DNA of 64,000 bases from Sphingobium sp. Cam5-1 (GCF_015693305.1 NZ_CP065138.1:1054001-1118000), one strand, 5' to 3'; shown: positions 33,203 to 42,335, counted from the stretch's first letter. Numbers and translations are program-made. The notes: generated by a model not told the origin, from the sequence alone.

Positions 33203-34138
33203 ATGACTGCAACCAACACCAACGATGCGCGCGATATCGGCGAAACCATCCGCCGCGCGCACGAGGCGGCTGAGAAATACCAGAAGGCGGTCGTCACGAC
33301 GATCGACCATCCGCTCGACAGCGACATCAAGGTGCCTGTCATCCTCGACAAGGACGGCTTCACCGTCGTGTCGAAATCGTCGCTCGCTGAATATCTCGAC
33401 CATCCCGAGCGCCGCACCGGAACGGCCACCCTGACCCGCCTGGACAGCTTCATCGAGCATATCGTCCGCTTCAAGGATAGCGACAGCGTGATCTTCGCTC
33501 GTGACGATCGGGCCTCGCCCGCGCTGACGGCCGTGCTGGACTATCACCGTGCGGGCAGCGATGCCGATCCGCGCTTCGGCAAGCACCGCTCTGTCTTCAA
33601 CTTCCCGCTCTCCGATGAATGGAAGGTCTGGCAGAAGTTCGACAAGGTGCAGATGGACCAGAAGGAGTTCGCTGAGTTCATCGAAGATCGCGTCGTCGAC
33701 ATCGAATACGTCGAGGATATCGACGCTCTCAGCGAAGAGATGCGTCGCTACATCGGCTCTACCAACGCCGGGCGCATCGCCACCCCGGCCCGGATGCACG
33801 AACTGTCGACCAATCTGGAGGTCTACGAGAACAGCGTCATAAAGCAGGTGCAGAAGCTCCAGACCGGCGAAGCCCAGATCCGGTTCGAGAGCGAGCATGT
33901 CGATGCGGCCGGCGCCCCGGTCGATATCCCGGCGCTGTTCGTCATCTGCATCCCCGTCTTCGCCCATGACGGCTATTACCGGATCGTCGCCCGCCTGCGC
34001 TATCGCGTCACCGGCGGCCTGAAGTTCTGGTATGAACTGTGGCGCACCGACCTCGTCTTTGACGATGCGTTCGACAAGGCATGCGCTCGGGTGAAGGCTG
34101 AGACCGAGCTTCCGCTGCTCGTCGGCGCGCCGGAATAA
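33203..34138 (+). CDS. YfdQ/DUF2303-family phage protein
   Basis: 311 residues. DSVIFARDDRASPALTAVLD and YHRAGSDADPRFGKHRSVFN match the DUF2303 (YfdQ) pattern, with a C-terminal FVICIPVFAHDGYYRIVARL. The family is widespread in prophages, often in early or recombination regions, with no known activity. AAGGAAA precedes the ATG. Confidence 0.85.
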   Translation: MTATNTNDARDIGETIRRAHEAAEKYQKAVVTTIDHPLDSDIKVPVILDKDGFTVVSKSSLAEYLDHPERRTGTATLTRLDSFIEHIVRFKDSDSVIFARDDRASPALTAVLDYHRAGSDADPRFGKHRSVFNFPLSDEWKVWQKFDKVQMDQKEFAEFIEDRVVDIEYVEDIDALSEEMRRYIGSTNAGRIATPARMHELSTNLEVYENSVIKQVQKLQTGEAQIRFESEHVDAAGAPVDIPALFVICIPVFAHDGYYRIVARLRYRVTGGLKFWYELWRTDLVFDDAFDKACARVKAETELPLLVGAPE

Positions 34139-34142
34139 ACCC

Positions 34143-34718
34143 ATGAAGCACCGGGAGCATTCGTATCGCAATGGCGTGGCAGGACGGCGGCTGGTGACCC
34201 GGCCGGGCGTCGGCTCGCCATCGGCAACCGCCTTCCTCCATTGCAGCCGCTGCCCGCATGAGGGTTCGCTGAAGCTGAGCGTGCGGATGCCCCCGGAGCA
34301 GATCGACAAGAAATTCACGCAGGCTGGCTGGGCGCTCGATCCGCACATCTGCCCCGGCTGCCGCTCCAAGGCCAATGAGAGGAAAGCCATGTCGGCTAAA
34401 CCGTCGCCCGACGCCATGCGCGCTCAGGCTCAGATGTTTCACCTTCTCCAGACGCATTTCGACCCGAACAAGGGTGCCTTTGCCGACGGCTGGGACGACA
34501 AGCGCGTTGCCGCCGATACCGGCCTGTCTGAGACGGTCGTCACGGAATATCGGGAAACCTGCTTCGGCAAGCTGAAGGAGCCAGAGGAAGTCGCGGCCCT
34601 TCGCAGCGACATCGCCGCGCTGGAAAAGCTGCAGCAGGAGAGTAACGCCTCCTTCCTGGCTGAGATCGCCACGCTGAAGAAGCAGATGGGCGTGCTCAGC
34701 GCGAAGTGGGTCTTCTGA
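34143..34718 (+). CDS. Hypothetical protein with Cys4 motif and coiled-coil end (191 aa)
   Basis: N-terminal half has CSRCPHEGS and HICPGCRSK (zinc ribbon); the middle resembles a small HTH (KRVAADTGLSETVVTEYRET); the last 45 residues form a coiled coil. Probably DNA-binding. Not assigned. Confidence 0.7.
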   Translation: MKHREHSYRNGVAGRRLVTRPGVGSPSATAFLHCSRCPHEGSLKLSVRMPPEQIDKKFTQAGWALDPHICPGCRSKANERKAMSAKPSPDAMRAQAQMFHLLQTHFDPNKGAFADGWDDKRVAADTGLSETVVTEYRETCFGKLKEPEEVAALRSDIAALEKLQQESNASFLAEIATLKKQMGVLSAKWVF

Positions 34719-34720
34719 CG

Positions 34721-35320
34721 ATGACCGGCACTTTCCAATGCGAAGGCGGATGCGGCCGGGAGATCAAGGAATTTCCCCGCCGCAAGACGCGCTTCTGCCG
34801 CTCGTGCATCGGCACCGTGAACGGGCAGGATCGCGCCAAGGTGGAAAAGGCGCGTGCCTCCATGAAGAGGCGGATGCAGGATCCTGCCTTCAAGGCCGAG
34901 CATATCCGTCGCACGTCCGAGGGTCTGCGCGCCCGGCTGGCCAGCGATCCGGAAGAAGCTGAGCGTCGCCGTAAGGCAGGCCGCGCGCTCGGCAAGAGCG
35001 GCCTTGGCCATGCTGCCCAGGGCGCAGGCTCTGAGCCGCGTATCAGGGTCGGCCGGATGCAGACCGAACGCTATCTCGGCTGGTGCCCGAAGCATCTGCG
35101 CGACCAGTATCGCGACCTCGTCAACAAGAAGGGCGTGCGCGCCGTCGAAGCCCGCGAGATCATCGAGCGCCAGATCGAGGCGGAGAACGCCCGCCTGTCC
35201 CCCTTCGAGAAGCAGCTGCTGCGCGTCCGCAATGGGCAGGCTACGGTGGTGGAGAAGTTTAAGCCTGCTGCTGACCTTGGCCCCTACACGCTGGGCGGTG
35301 TCGCCTCGGGGATGATCTGA
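34721..35320 (+). CDS. Hypothetical zinc-ribbon protein (199 aa)
   Basis: From ATG 34721 (MTGTFQCEGGCGREIKEFPR). CEGGCG and CRSC form a probable zinc site, followed by a basic helical region and GWCPKHLRDQYRDLVNKKGV. Overlaps rusA by 1 bp. Function unknown. Confidence 0.72.
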   Translation: MTGTFQCEGGCGREIKEFPRRKTRFCRSCIGTVNGQDRAKVEKARASMKRRMQDPAFKAEHIRRTSEGLRARLASDPEEAERRRKAGRALGKSGLGHAAQGAGSEPRIRVGRMQTERYLGWCPKHLRDQYRDLVNKKGVRAVEAREIIERQIEAENARLSPFEKQLLRVRNGQATVVEKFKPAADLGPYTLGGVASGMI

Positions 35321-35667
35321 TGCAGCGCGTCGAACTCCCCTGGCCGCCCAAAGAGCTGTCGCCGAACAGCCGCGCTCACTGGCGGAAGCGTCACGCTGCG
35401 GCGAAGATGATGCGCCGCAGTGCTCACATTCTTGGAATGGAAGCGAAGCTGCGTGCGCCCGCAGAGGGCGACATCGTCATCCACCTGACGCTGCACCCAC
35501 CCGTGAAGCGCGGTCATGACCGCGACAATGGCTTGGCTCGCTGCAAGTCGCTGCTCGACGGGATCGCCGACGCGCTCCGCGTCAACGACAAGCGCTTCAA
35601 GCCTACGGCAGAGTTCGCCGACACGGTCGATGGGGGATGCGTGGTGCTGGAGATCATGAACCCGTGA
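35320..35667 (+). CDS. rusA: RusA-family Holliday junction resolvase
   Basis: Resolves recombination junctions in phage DNA. 115 residues: LPWPPKELSPNSRAHWRKR, then the Asp-rich catalytic region KRGHDRDNGLARCKSLLDGI and NDKRF. The length is normal for RusA. Stop overlaps the next GTG. Confidence 0.92.
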   Translation: MQRVELPWPPKELSPNSRAHWRKRHAAAKMMRRSAHILGMEAKLRAPAEGDIVIHLTLHPPVKRGHDRDNGLARCKSLLDGIADALRVNDKRFKPTAEFADTVDGGCVVLEIMNP

Positions 35668-36281
35668 GCCTCAACACGGCACAGCTGGAATATCTGGCAT
35701 CCAAGGGTTTGTCCCTTTCGGATGCCGTCGAACTGTCCCGATTGGGAGACATCCGCAAGGATCCGACCGCGGCTGCTCGCCAGCAGCGCAGGCGCGACAA
35801 GGACAAGGCGGAGAAGGTCACGCGTGACGCGTCACGCCGTGACGTCACGCGTGACCCCCCCAATGATATATATTCTAACCCCCCAGAACTTTCCCCAGAT
35901 GAGACTATCGTCTCATCATCCCCAAAACCGGCTTCGAAGCGGAAATCGTCCGCTGGCGAGCCCCTCCCCGCCGACTGGCAGCCCATCCTGACCGAAGCCG
36001 CCCAGCGGATCGTCGATGGCTGGCCGCCCGGCTGGCTTGCGGCGCGGGTCGCCGAGTTCCGGGACCACGCCACCGACAAGGGCCGGAAGTCGAAGGACTG
36101 GCAGGCCGCATTCCGCACATGGATCAGCAAAGCCGACGAATGGCAGAGACAGCGAGAACAGCATGACCGCCCAAACCGCAATCACCCCCAGGACCGCAGC
36201 GAACCAGCCAATCCGTTGGTCCGAGCCGGCCTTGCCCACGAAGCTCGATACGCTGCTGGATCAGCACCTGACCTTCAATGA
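35664..36281 (+). CDS. Replication-type phage protein (replisome-organiser-like C terminus)
   Basis: From GTG 35664 (coupled to rusA), 205 residues. A basic linker of QQRRRDKDKAEKVTRD type is followed by a disordered stretch and then a C-terminal WLAARVAEFRDHATDKGRKS with DWQAAFRTWI, the DnaT/replisome-organiser tail pattern. The coding DNA around 35820-35890 has repeated cgtgacgtcacgcgtgac, a possible origin-like direct/inverted repeat, as in phages with ori inside the replication gene. The C terminus overlaps the next gene by 119 bp. Confidence 0.72.
   Translation: MSLNTAQLEYLASKGLSLSDAVELSRLGDIRKDPTAAARQQRRRDKDKAEKVTRDASRRDVTRDPPNDIYSNPPELSPDETIVSSSPKPASKRKSSAGEPLPADWQPILTEAAQRIVDGWPPGWLAARVAEFRDHATDKGRKSKDWQAAFRTWISKADEWQRQREQHDRPNRNHPQDRSEPANPLVRAGLAHEARYAAGSAPDLQ
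35818..35853. repeat. CGTGAC/GTCACG repeat cluster, candidate replication origin
   Basis: The words cacgcgtgacgcgtcacgcc and gtgacgtcacgcgtgac create four overlapping inverted repeats of GTGACG/CGTCAC. An AT-rich stretch (aatgatatatattctaac) starts 9 bp downstream. Repeats plus AT-rich DNA in a replication gene fit a phage origin; not proven. Confidence 0.5.
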
Positions 36282-36732
36282 CCTGCCCGTCGTCGGGCCC
36301 GTCAGCGCCGGCCATCTGCGCGAGTATGTCGCGTCCTGTCAGCCGCCCCGCGCCTCCGAGCAGCAGGTCAACCGGATGTTGACCCGGCTGGCGACGATGA
36401 TGCCCAGCCCGAAGCTGAGCAACGATGAGGCGGAGGAACGGATGGCCCTCTATCGCCGGGCGCTTAGCGCGCATGCCCTGCCCGATCTGCATGCGGCCTT
36501 CGAGGTGATCATCAGGAAGTGCCGGTTCTTCCCTACGGTCGCGGAGATCGAAGAGATTGTCGCGCCGATCCGTGGCCGCCGCACGCGCCGGGAGTCCGCC
36601 GCCCGCATGGTCCTGCTGAAGCACGAGCGGGAGTGGAAGGAACCGCAGGAGATGCTGACCGAGGATGATGCGAAGATGCTCGGCCATATCCTCGCCGATC
36701 CGATGGGCAAGAGCGAAGGGGCAACGGCATGA
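36163..36732 (+). CDS. Hypothetical replication-region protein (189 aa)
   Basis: From ATG 36163 (MTAQTAITPRTAANQPIRWS). The C-terminal 120 residues are helical with ALPDLHAAFEVIIRKCRFFP, TVAEIEEIVAPI. The ...FFPTxxEI... pattern is common in phage proteins between replication and late genes (possible helicase-loader type). Unproven. Confidence 0.68.
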   Translation: MTAQTAITPRTAANQPIRWSEPALPTKLDTLLDQHLTFNDLPVVGPVSAGHLREYVASCQPPRASEQQVNRMLTRLATMMPSPKLSNDEAEERMALYRRALSAHALPDLHAAFEVIIRKCRFFPTVAEIEEIVAPIRGRRTRRESAARMVLLKHEREWKEPQEMLTEDDAKMLGHILADPMGKSEGATA

Positions 36733-36944
36733 ACATGAGGCACGCACGCCGCCTGACCGGCATGTCCCGCGACCGCTTCAGCAAGGTTGTCGGCGTGAAC
36801 CGCGGCACGGTGAAGCGCTGGGAGCAAGGCTCGCGCATTCCGACCGAAGCGCGGATTGCGGCGATAGAGCAGGTTCTCACCCGGCTGGGCGTCAACCTTG
36901 CGGACCTCGACCAGCCGCTGGCGAGCAGTGCGGCACAGCAGTAG
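36729..36944 (+). CDS. XRE-type HTH protein (71 aa)
   Basis: MRHARRLTGMSRDRFSKVVG and NRGTVKRWEQGSRIPTEARI are a clear HTH_XRE pair. ATG overlaps the upstream stop by 4 bp. Likely transcription regulator of late or middle genes. Confidence 0.82.
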   Translation: MNMRHARRLTGMSRDRFSKVVGVNRGTVKRWEQGSRIPTEARIAAIEQVLTRLGVNLADLDQPLASSAAQQ

Positions 36945-36961
36945 AACAGGAAGAGAACGGA

Positions 36962-38026
36962 GTGAACGGGGCCATGGCGGACAAGCCGAAGTTTGAAGTA
37001 GTTAATCGGCTGGGCGAGGTCTTCGAGGGCGCGAGCCCTTCGGAGGCGCGCTCGGCCATGATCGCGGCGGCGCGGCAGGCGCTGATCGACGATGCAGCTC
37101 AGCACCCCGAGAAGGTGTCAGCGCTCAACGCGCGCCTTGCCCGCATGGATGCGGCCCGGAAACGCGAGCGGCAGCGGATCGATCATCTCGTGCTCGGACT
37201 GCCCCGGCCGACGGAATCTGTCACGGAAGGGAAGCGGAAAGGTCGGCGCAAGCCGAAGGTCATCGTGCGGCCTGTCCAACTGGAGCCGGGCATCGAGGAA
37301 GCGGTGCAGGTCCGCGAAGCGTGGAACCACAAGGCATATGGCACCCCCGAGACATGGGAGCGTTCGACCCGCACTCATGACGGCTCGCTCGTCCAGCTTC
37401 ATCGCAATGGCACGATCGACAAGGACCAGCTCGAATGGGCGGCGCAGATCGCGAACGTCTATCGCAGCCTGGAAGCCGATGTTGCGGTGAAGGTCGCCAG
37501 CCTCGAGGCGCGGGTAGATCAGTCACGCCGCACCGGCGGCATGGCGGCGGAGAGCGTCTATCGTGTGCGCATGCATCTCGCCTATGGCTATTGGCGGGAC
37601 ATGCTGCCGATGCCCAGGCAGATGGTGCTCGACATGATCGTCGGCGACACCATCGGCTATTCGGTCGCTGCGCATCGCTATCGCGTCCACAAGCGCAAAG
37701 CCAAGCGGTTCTTGCTCGAGGCGTTGAACCGTTGGCCCGCTTGCGTGGCGCATGCTTTCTCCATGGTGGACCGCGCCACGGTCGACGCGCTCAACAGCGG
37801 ACGGACGGTGGCACCTGCCTGGCTGGAAGGGCCGAAGCGGCGTGACCACCCTGCTGCCGACGTTGTTGGCGCCGCCGCGCCTCACGATGCAGAGGAGCCG
37901 AGCGCCTCGTTCGTTGCCGCGTTCGATCCTGAATTCCTCGATGAGCGCGGCTTTCTAAAGGAGTGGAGCGACATTGCCGCCATCATTCGCGCTCGGTTCG
38001 CGGGGATAGAGGACGAGGCTGCATAG
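36962..38026 (+). CDS. Unrecognised protein preceding late genes (about 354 aa)
   Basis: Start at GTG 36962 (GGAAGAG upstream) or ATG 36974. N-terminal FEVVNRLGEVFEGASPSEAR, basic middle (KRKGRRKPKVIVRPVQLEPG), C-terminal HTH-like MVLDMIVGDTIGYSVAAHRY and RVHKRKAKRFLLEALNRW. Located between regulators and packaging genes and followed by a terminator, the position of lambda Q; late control is a guess only. Confidence 0.7.
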   Translation: MNGAMADKPKFEVVNRLGEVFEGASPSEARSAMIAAARQALIDDAAQHPEKVSALNARLARMDAARKRERQRIDHLVLGLPRPTESVTEGKRKGRRKPKVIVRPVQLEPGIEEAVQVREAWNHKAYGTPETWERSTRTHDGSLVQLHRNGTIDKDQLEWAAQIANVYRSLEADVAVKVASLEARVDQSRRTGGMAAESVYRVRMHLAYGYWRDMLPMPRQMVLDMIVGDTIGYSVAAHRYRVHKRKAKRFLLEALNRWPACVAHAFSMVDRATVDALNSGRTVAPAWLEGPKRRDHPAADVVGAAAPHDAEEPSASFVAAFDPEFLDERGFLKEWSDIAAIIRARFAGIEDEAA

Positions 38027-38090
38027 CTTTTCCGCTTGCAAGTGGCCCCGAAATCGTCCAAAAAATCCCTAGGACCATTGCGTCCAGAGA

Positions 38091-38119
38091 AGGCCCGGCA
38101 GCGATGCGCGGGCCTTTTT
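38091..38119 (+). terminator. Terminator before the packaging genes
   Basis: AGGCCCG (38091-38097) pairs with CGGGCCT (38109-38115), followed by five T. It would end the early rightward transcript, or be the target of late antitermination. Confidence 0.85.
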
Positions 38120-38152
38120 CTATGGGCGCACGCCATCGGGATCGGACTGAGC

Positions 38153-38473
38153 ATGGCGTGGTCGAAGGAGAGCCGACACAAGCGCGGCTACGGCACCGCT
38201 CATGACAAGATGCGCGCGATGCTGATGCGTACCGTGATCCTGTGCGAGGAATGCACGAGGAACGGCCGGGACAGCCTCGGAACGATAGCTGACCACATCG
38301 TCCCACTGTCACGAGGCGGCACAGGCGACCGGTCGAACTATCAACTGCTGTGCCAGGACTGCTCAGACGCGAAGACGCTGGCCGACAAGGGGCATGCGGC
38401 CACAGGGCTCAGGCGAGGCGTCGATGCCAGCGGCCGACCGACCGACCCGCGCCACCCTTGGAACCGAGCCTGA
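38153..38473 (+). CDS. HNH endonuclease of the packaging module
   Basis: 106 residues from ATG 38153: CEECTRNGRDSLGTIADHIV followed by PLSRGGTGDRSNYQLLCQDC, a complete HNH with zinc Cys pairs. HNH proteins of this type beside terminase (HK97 gp74) act with the terminase in cos cleavage. The longer frame upstream crosses the terminator and is not used. Confidence 0.9.
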   Translation: MAWSKESRHKRGYGTAHDKMRAMLMRTVILCEECTRNGRDSLGTIADHIVPLSRGGTGDRSNYQLLCQDCSDAKTLADKGHAATGLRRGVDASGRPTDPRHPWNRA

Positions 38474-38568
38474 CAGACCCCCGGGGGGGTCAAAAGCCCC
38501 CAGGCACATGCCTCCGGGACCGACGGCCCCTCAATTCAAATCGCTAATACAGAAAAAAGGTTGGTCGT
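38474..38568. other. Noncoding gap with G/C palindrome, candidate cos region
   Basis: GACCCCC (38476-38482) and GGGGGTC (38485-38491) form a 7-bp stem with a 2-nt centre, followed at 38501-38514 by an AGGC/GCCT hairpin. It sits between HNH and terminase small subunit, where cos sites are often found. No cohesive end can be fixed from sequence. Confidence 0.4.
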
Positions 38569-39060
38569 ATGTGCCTGCCATCGTTGGAGCGCGTCCGGGA
38601 ATTGCTGGACTACAACCCTTCGACGGGCGTGTTCTTGTGGCGAAGGCCGATGTCGCGCAGGCTAAAGGTTGGCGCGGTCGCTGGATCATTGCAGAGCGGC
38701 GGATACCGGCAGATTATGATTGACGGTCAGAGACTACTCAGCGGACGTCTGGCGTGGTTCTATGTCACAGGTCGGTGGCCCGCCACTGAGATAGACCATG
38801 CGAACGGCGTTCAACATGACGATCGTTTCTGTAACCTCCGCGAAGCAACCCGGGCTCAAAACAATCAAAACAGACGCGCCTGCGGCAAGTCTCGTGTCAA
38901 AGGCGCTTTCTGGGTTGCAAAGCAAGGAAAGTGGCGGGCGAGCATAAAGGTATGTGGTCGGACGCGTCAGCTTGGCATGTTCGACACAGCGGAGGCCGCA
39001 GGCGCTGCATACGCGCGCGCCGCTACTGAGCAGTATGGTGACTTTGCGAAGGTGACGTGA
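38569..39060 (+). CDS. HNH homing endonuclease with AP2 domain
   Basis: 163 residues. The HNH core is EIDHANGVQHDDRFCNLREA with Gln/Asn helix RAQNNQNR; the C-terminal 50 residues VKGAFWVAKQGKWRASIKVC and GRTRQLGMFDTAEAAGAAYA form an AP2-type DNA-binding domain. This is a standard free-standing phage homing endonuclease. Lower-GC coding than neighbours. It separates the HNH packaging nuclease from the terminase. Confidence 0.9.
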   Translation: MCLPSLERVRELLDYNPSTGVFLWRRPMSRRLKVGAVAGSLQSGGYRQIMIDGQRLLSGRLAWFYVTGRWPATEIDHANGVQHDDRFCNLREATRAQNNQNRRACGKSRVKGAFWVAKQGKWRASIKVCGRTRQLGMFDTAEAAGAAYARAATEQYGDFAKVT

Positions 39061-39545
39061 TGGCTGCCCCGAAGCAAACCCGTCGCCAGCGCGTCGATAG
39101 CGCGGCCGGCGCCGTGGCCGTGATGGCGGCGGCTGCTCGTGACCTGTCGCCCCCCTCTCATCTGAAGCTGCGGCGCGGCGACAAGCCGTTTTGGGATGCG
39201 GTGATCGCCGAGCGCGCGAAGTCCGAATGGACCGACGCGGATCTGGCAGTCGCTGCCAACCTGGCGCGGGCGATGGCGGATGCGGAGAAGGTCGCGGCAT
39301 TCTCGGTTGATCGCGGCGGCAACGTGAAGGTGTCGACCATGCTGCAGACGATCGAGGCGAGCGACAAGCTGGCGCGGCGCATCGTGACCTTGCGGCGCGC
39401 GCTCGGTCTGGACAACCGCGCCAAGAACGGGGAGCAGCGCGACGTCAACAAGCGTCGCGAGCAGGCTAAGGCTATCGAGGCGGGTCACAACCCGATGGAG
39501 GGTGATGGGGACGACCTCCTGGCGAGGCCGTCGACCATCCAGTGA
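39057..39545 (+). CDS. Terminase small subunit
   Basis: 162 residues (GTG 39057; ATG 39060 also possible). Helical DNA-recognition N terminus (RRGDKPFWDAVIAERAKSEW), central LARAMADAEKVAAF and basic C terminus, typical of HK97-type small terminase. Overlaps the large subunit by 4 bp. Confidence 0.85.
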   Translation: MMAAPKQTRRQRVDSAAGAVAVMAAAARDLSPPSHLKLRRGDKPFWDAVIAERAKSEWTDADLAVAANLARAMADAEKVAAFSVDRGGNVKVSTMLQTIEASDKLARRIVTLRRALGLDNRAKNGEQRDVNKRREQAKAIEAGHNPMEGDGDDLLARPSTIQ

Positions 39546-41059
39546 CACGGGGCGAACGCGTAATCGCGTTCATTCATCGCTACTGCCTGGTTCCTGAAGG
39601 GAAGCTTGTCGGAAAGCCGATGCGGCTCGACGACTTCCAACAGAAATTCATCATCGACGTATACGACAATCCGGCCGGCACTACCGAGGGTATCCTTTCC
39701 ATCGCCCGAAAGAACGGCAAGTCCGGCCTGATCGCCGCAATTCTTCTCGCTCACATCGCCGGTCCGGAGGCCCGGCTAAACAGTCAGATCGTCAGCGGCG
39801 CGCGGTCGCGCGATCAGGCCGCTCTTGTCTTCAACCTCGCGTCTAAAATGGTCACTCTGTCGGCCGACCTGTCGAAGCTGGTGAGAATCGTGCCGTCCGG
39901 CAAGCGGCTGATCGGCCTCGCGCGGAATGTTGAATATCGGGCCTTGGCTGCCGACGGGCATACCGCTCACGGTCTCTCGCCCGTTCTCGCTATTCTCGAC
40001 GAGTTGGGCCAGGTGCGCGGCCCGCAAGATGACTTCGTTGAGGCAATCGAGACAGCGTCTGGCGCTTATGACGACGCGCTTCGCCTGATCATCTCGACGC
40101 AGGCGCCAACCGATGCCGACATGCTCAGCATCAAGATCGACGATGCGAAGCGATCCGGCGACCCGAAGATCGTCTGCCATGTCTATGCAGCCGAGCCTGA
40201 TTGCGACGTGCTCGATCCTGCAGCGCACCGCGCGGCCAATCCGGCACTGGGCACCTTCCGATCCGAGGTTGAACTGCTGGCAGCGGCCGAGAAAGCGGCA
40301 CGCATGCCGTCGGCGGAGAATGGGTTTCGCAACCTGTATCTCAACCAGCGGGTCAATCGCTTCTCGCCCTTCATCTCACCCATGGTGTGGGCAGAGGGAG
40401 GCGGCCCGGTCGATGAAGAGGCATTTCGGATTGGCCCGGTTTACGGCGGGCTCGACCTGGCAGAGACTACCGACCTTTGCGCCTTTGTTCTGATCGCGAA
40501 AGGCAAAGACGGTCGGTGGCACGTCAAGGCATGGTTTTGGAAACCAGAGCAGACCGTCGCCGATCACGCCAAGCGCGACCGGGTGCCGTATGATCTCTGG
40601 GTCAAGCAGGGCCTGATCGAAACGACGCCCGGCGTTGCTGTCGATTATGAATTCGTCGCCGCCAAGATCGGGGGCATCTGTAACGGACTGGACGTGGCCA
40701 AGATCGGCTTTGACCGTTACCGCTTCAAAACACTGGAAGCGCAGATGTCCAAGCTGGGCATCAGGCTTCCGTTCGAACCGTTCGGGCAGGGTCATGTATC
40801 TATGGCGCCCGCCATGGACGTCACGGAGATCGCGTTCCTCAACAAGCAGGTCGTGCATGGCGGAAACCCCGTCATGACGATGTGCGCGGCGAACGCCGTG
40901 GTGGAGAAGAACGCAGCAGGCGATCGCAAGTTGAACAAGGCGAAGTCGACCGGTCGGATAGACGGCATGGTCGCCCTCGTCATGGCGATGGGGCAAATCG
41001 CCCTGGAAGAGCCGAAGAAGACATCCGTTTATGCCGAACGCGGCATACGGTTCGCTTGA
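39542..41059 (+). CDS. Terminase large subunit
   Basis: 505 residues; the motor that packages DNA. Walker-A-like SIARKNGKSGL at about 53-63, Walker B VLAILDELGQ with catalytic Glu at about 152, coupling STQAP, and nuclease-domain Asp residues in GLDLAETTD and KIGFDRYRF. HK97/lambda-like lineage. GTG start overlaps the small-subunit stop. Confidence 0.95.
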   Translation: MTRGERVIAFIHRYCLVPEGKLVGKPMRLDDFQQKFIIDVYDNPAGTTEGILSIARKNGKSGLIAAILLAHIAGPEARLNSQIVSGARSRDQAALVFNLASKMVTLSADLSKLVRIVPSGKRLIGLARNVEYRALAADGHTAHGLSPVLAILDELGQVRGPQDDFVEAIETASGAYDDALRLIISTQAPTDADMLSIKIDDAKRSGDPKIVCHVYAAEPDCDVLDPAAHRAANPALGTFRSEVELLAAAEKAARMPSAENGFRNLYLNQRVNRFSPFISPMVWAEGGGPVDEEAFRIGPVYGGLDLAETTDLCAFVLIAKGKDGRWHVKAWFWKPEQTVADHAKRDRVPYDLWVKQGLIETTPGVAVDYEFVAAKIGGICNGLDVAKIGFDRYRFKTLEAQMSKLGIRLPFEPFGQGHVSMAPAMDVTEIAFLNKQVVHGGNPVMTMCAANAVVEKNAAGDRKLNKAKSTGRIDGMVALVMAMGQIALEEPKKTSVYAERGIRFA

Positions 41060-41069
41060 AGGAGGCGGC

Positions 41070-42335
41070 ATGAGAGCTGTCATGACCGCCGAACAGTATC
41101 GTCGGCACGGAATAGCCGGGAGCACTCCCAGTGTTCTGACGGCCGAACGTCCGGAGCCGGCCAACGTCACCGATGGGAAGATGACGGACGGACGATACTG
41201 GGGCGAGTTGGCCGGGCTGTATCCCCTGAGTGCCGCCACCGCTGATGAGGCGGCGAAGGTTTCAGCTGTGAATTTCTGTTGCTCTGTCATTGCGGAGGCG
41301 ATTGGCAGCCTGCCTTTCGACGTGATCGATATTGCGACCGACAAGCCCGCCGATGATTTCATTCTGGCTGATCTTCTATCCTACGCGCCGAACCCCTTGC
41401 AGGTCGGATCGGAATTCTGGCCGTCGATGATGTTCACGGCAGCCTTGCGGAATATCGCGTTCGCGGAACCCGTAGCACATGCCGATGGGCTGGAGATGTG
41501 GCTGCTCGATCCATCCCGGACGCATACCGACTGGCATGATCGCGGCTTCGCGGTCACCTATCAGGGCGACAACGGCCATGCCCGGGTGCTGGGCCCCGGC
41601 GATCTTTTCTGGATCACCGGCCTTTCCGATTCTCGACTGCGGCCACTCACCCCTTGGCGCATGGCCCGTGGATCGATCGAATTCGCCCTCGCTCTGGAGC
41701 ACCAAGGGCGCTCATCGTCGCAGAACTCCAATCGCCCCGGCGGCGTTCTGGAATCTGATAATGAGCTGGGCGATGCTGCTTTTGAGCGCCTGAAGGAAAG
41801 CATGCGCCTTTGGCGGAACGGCGGCAATGCGATCCTCGAGCAGGGGCTCAAGTATAAGGTTGTTCAGGGGGATGCTCGCAGTTCGCAGCTGATGGAACTG
41901 ATCGATCAGCGCACCATGGAAATGGCGCGCTACTGGCGCATGCCCCGATCGATGATCACTGGGAACAGCAAGAACAGCGAGCAGGAATCCGGCGATTTCG
42001 TGAAATATGTCGCGCGGCCTTGGTGCCGTCGTATCGAGCAGGCTGTTCGGGCGCGGCTATTCACGCCTGAGATGCGCCGGCGTTACAAGGTGAAGGTCAA
42101 TCTGGATGCCCTTCTCCGGGGCGACAGCGCGACCCAAGCGCGCAACGCGGTCCTTTACCGCACCGCGGGATCACACTCGATCAACGATGTTCGAACCAAA
42201 ATCCACAGCCTGCCGCGCATCGACGAGCCATGGGCGGACGATGTGCGCGAACCGCTGAACAGCAACCGCGCCGCCGACACGATGAGCGGCGGCGAAACCG
42301 CGCCGCAGGACAAGGACACCGCGACAGATGATTGA
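41070..42335 (+). CDS. Portal protein, HK97 family
   Basis: 421 residues from ATG 41070, with GGAGG 5 bp upstream. VNFCCSVIAEAIGSLPFDVI, GPGDLFWITG and MARYWRMPRSMITGNSKNSE are the usual portal signatures. Ring-forming channel at the head vertex. Overlaps the protease gene by 8 bp. Confidence 0.94.
   Translation: MRAVMTAEQYRRHGIAGSTPSVLTAERPEPANVTDGKMTDGRYWGELAGLYPLSAATADEAAKVSAVNFCCSVIAEAIGSLPFDVIDIATDKPADDFILADLLSYAPNPLQVGSEFWPSMMFTAALRNIAFAEPVAHADGLEMWLLDPSRTHTDWHDRGFAVTYQGDNGHARVLGPGDLFWITGLSDSRLRPLTPWRMARGSIEFALALEHQGRSSSQNSNRPGGVLESDNELGDAAFERLKESMRLWRNGGNAILEQGLKYKVVQGDARSSQLMELIDQRTMEMARYWRMPRSMITGNSKNSEQESGDFVKYVARPWCRRIEQAVRARLFTPEMRRRYKVKVNLDALLRGDSATQARNAVLYRTAGSHSINDVRTKIHSLPRIDEPWADDVREPLNSNRAADTMSGGETAPQDKDTATDD

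Noticed and set aside
32735..34417. 560-codon minus-strand frame under the YfdQ-like region
   Set aside because: Runs across several real plus-strand genes and has the Asp/Arg/Leu-rich make-up of an antisense shadow.
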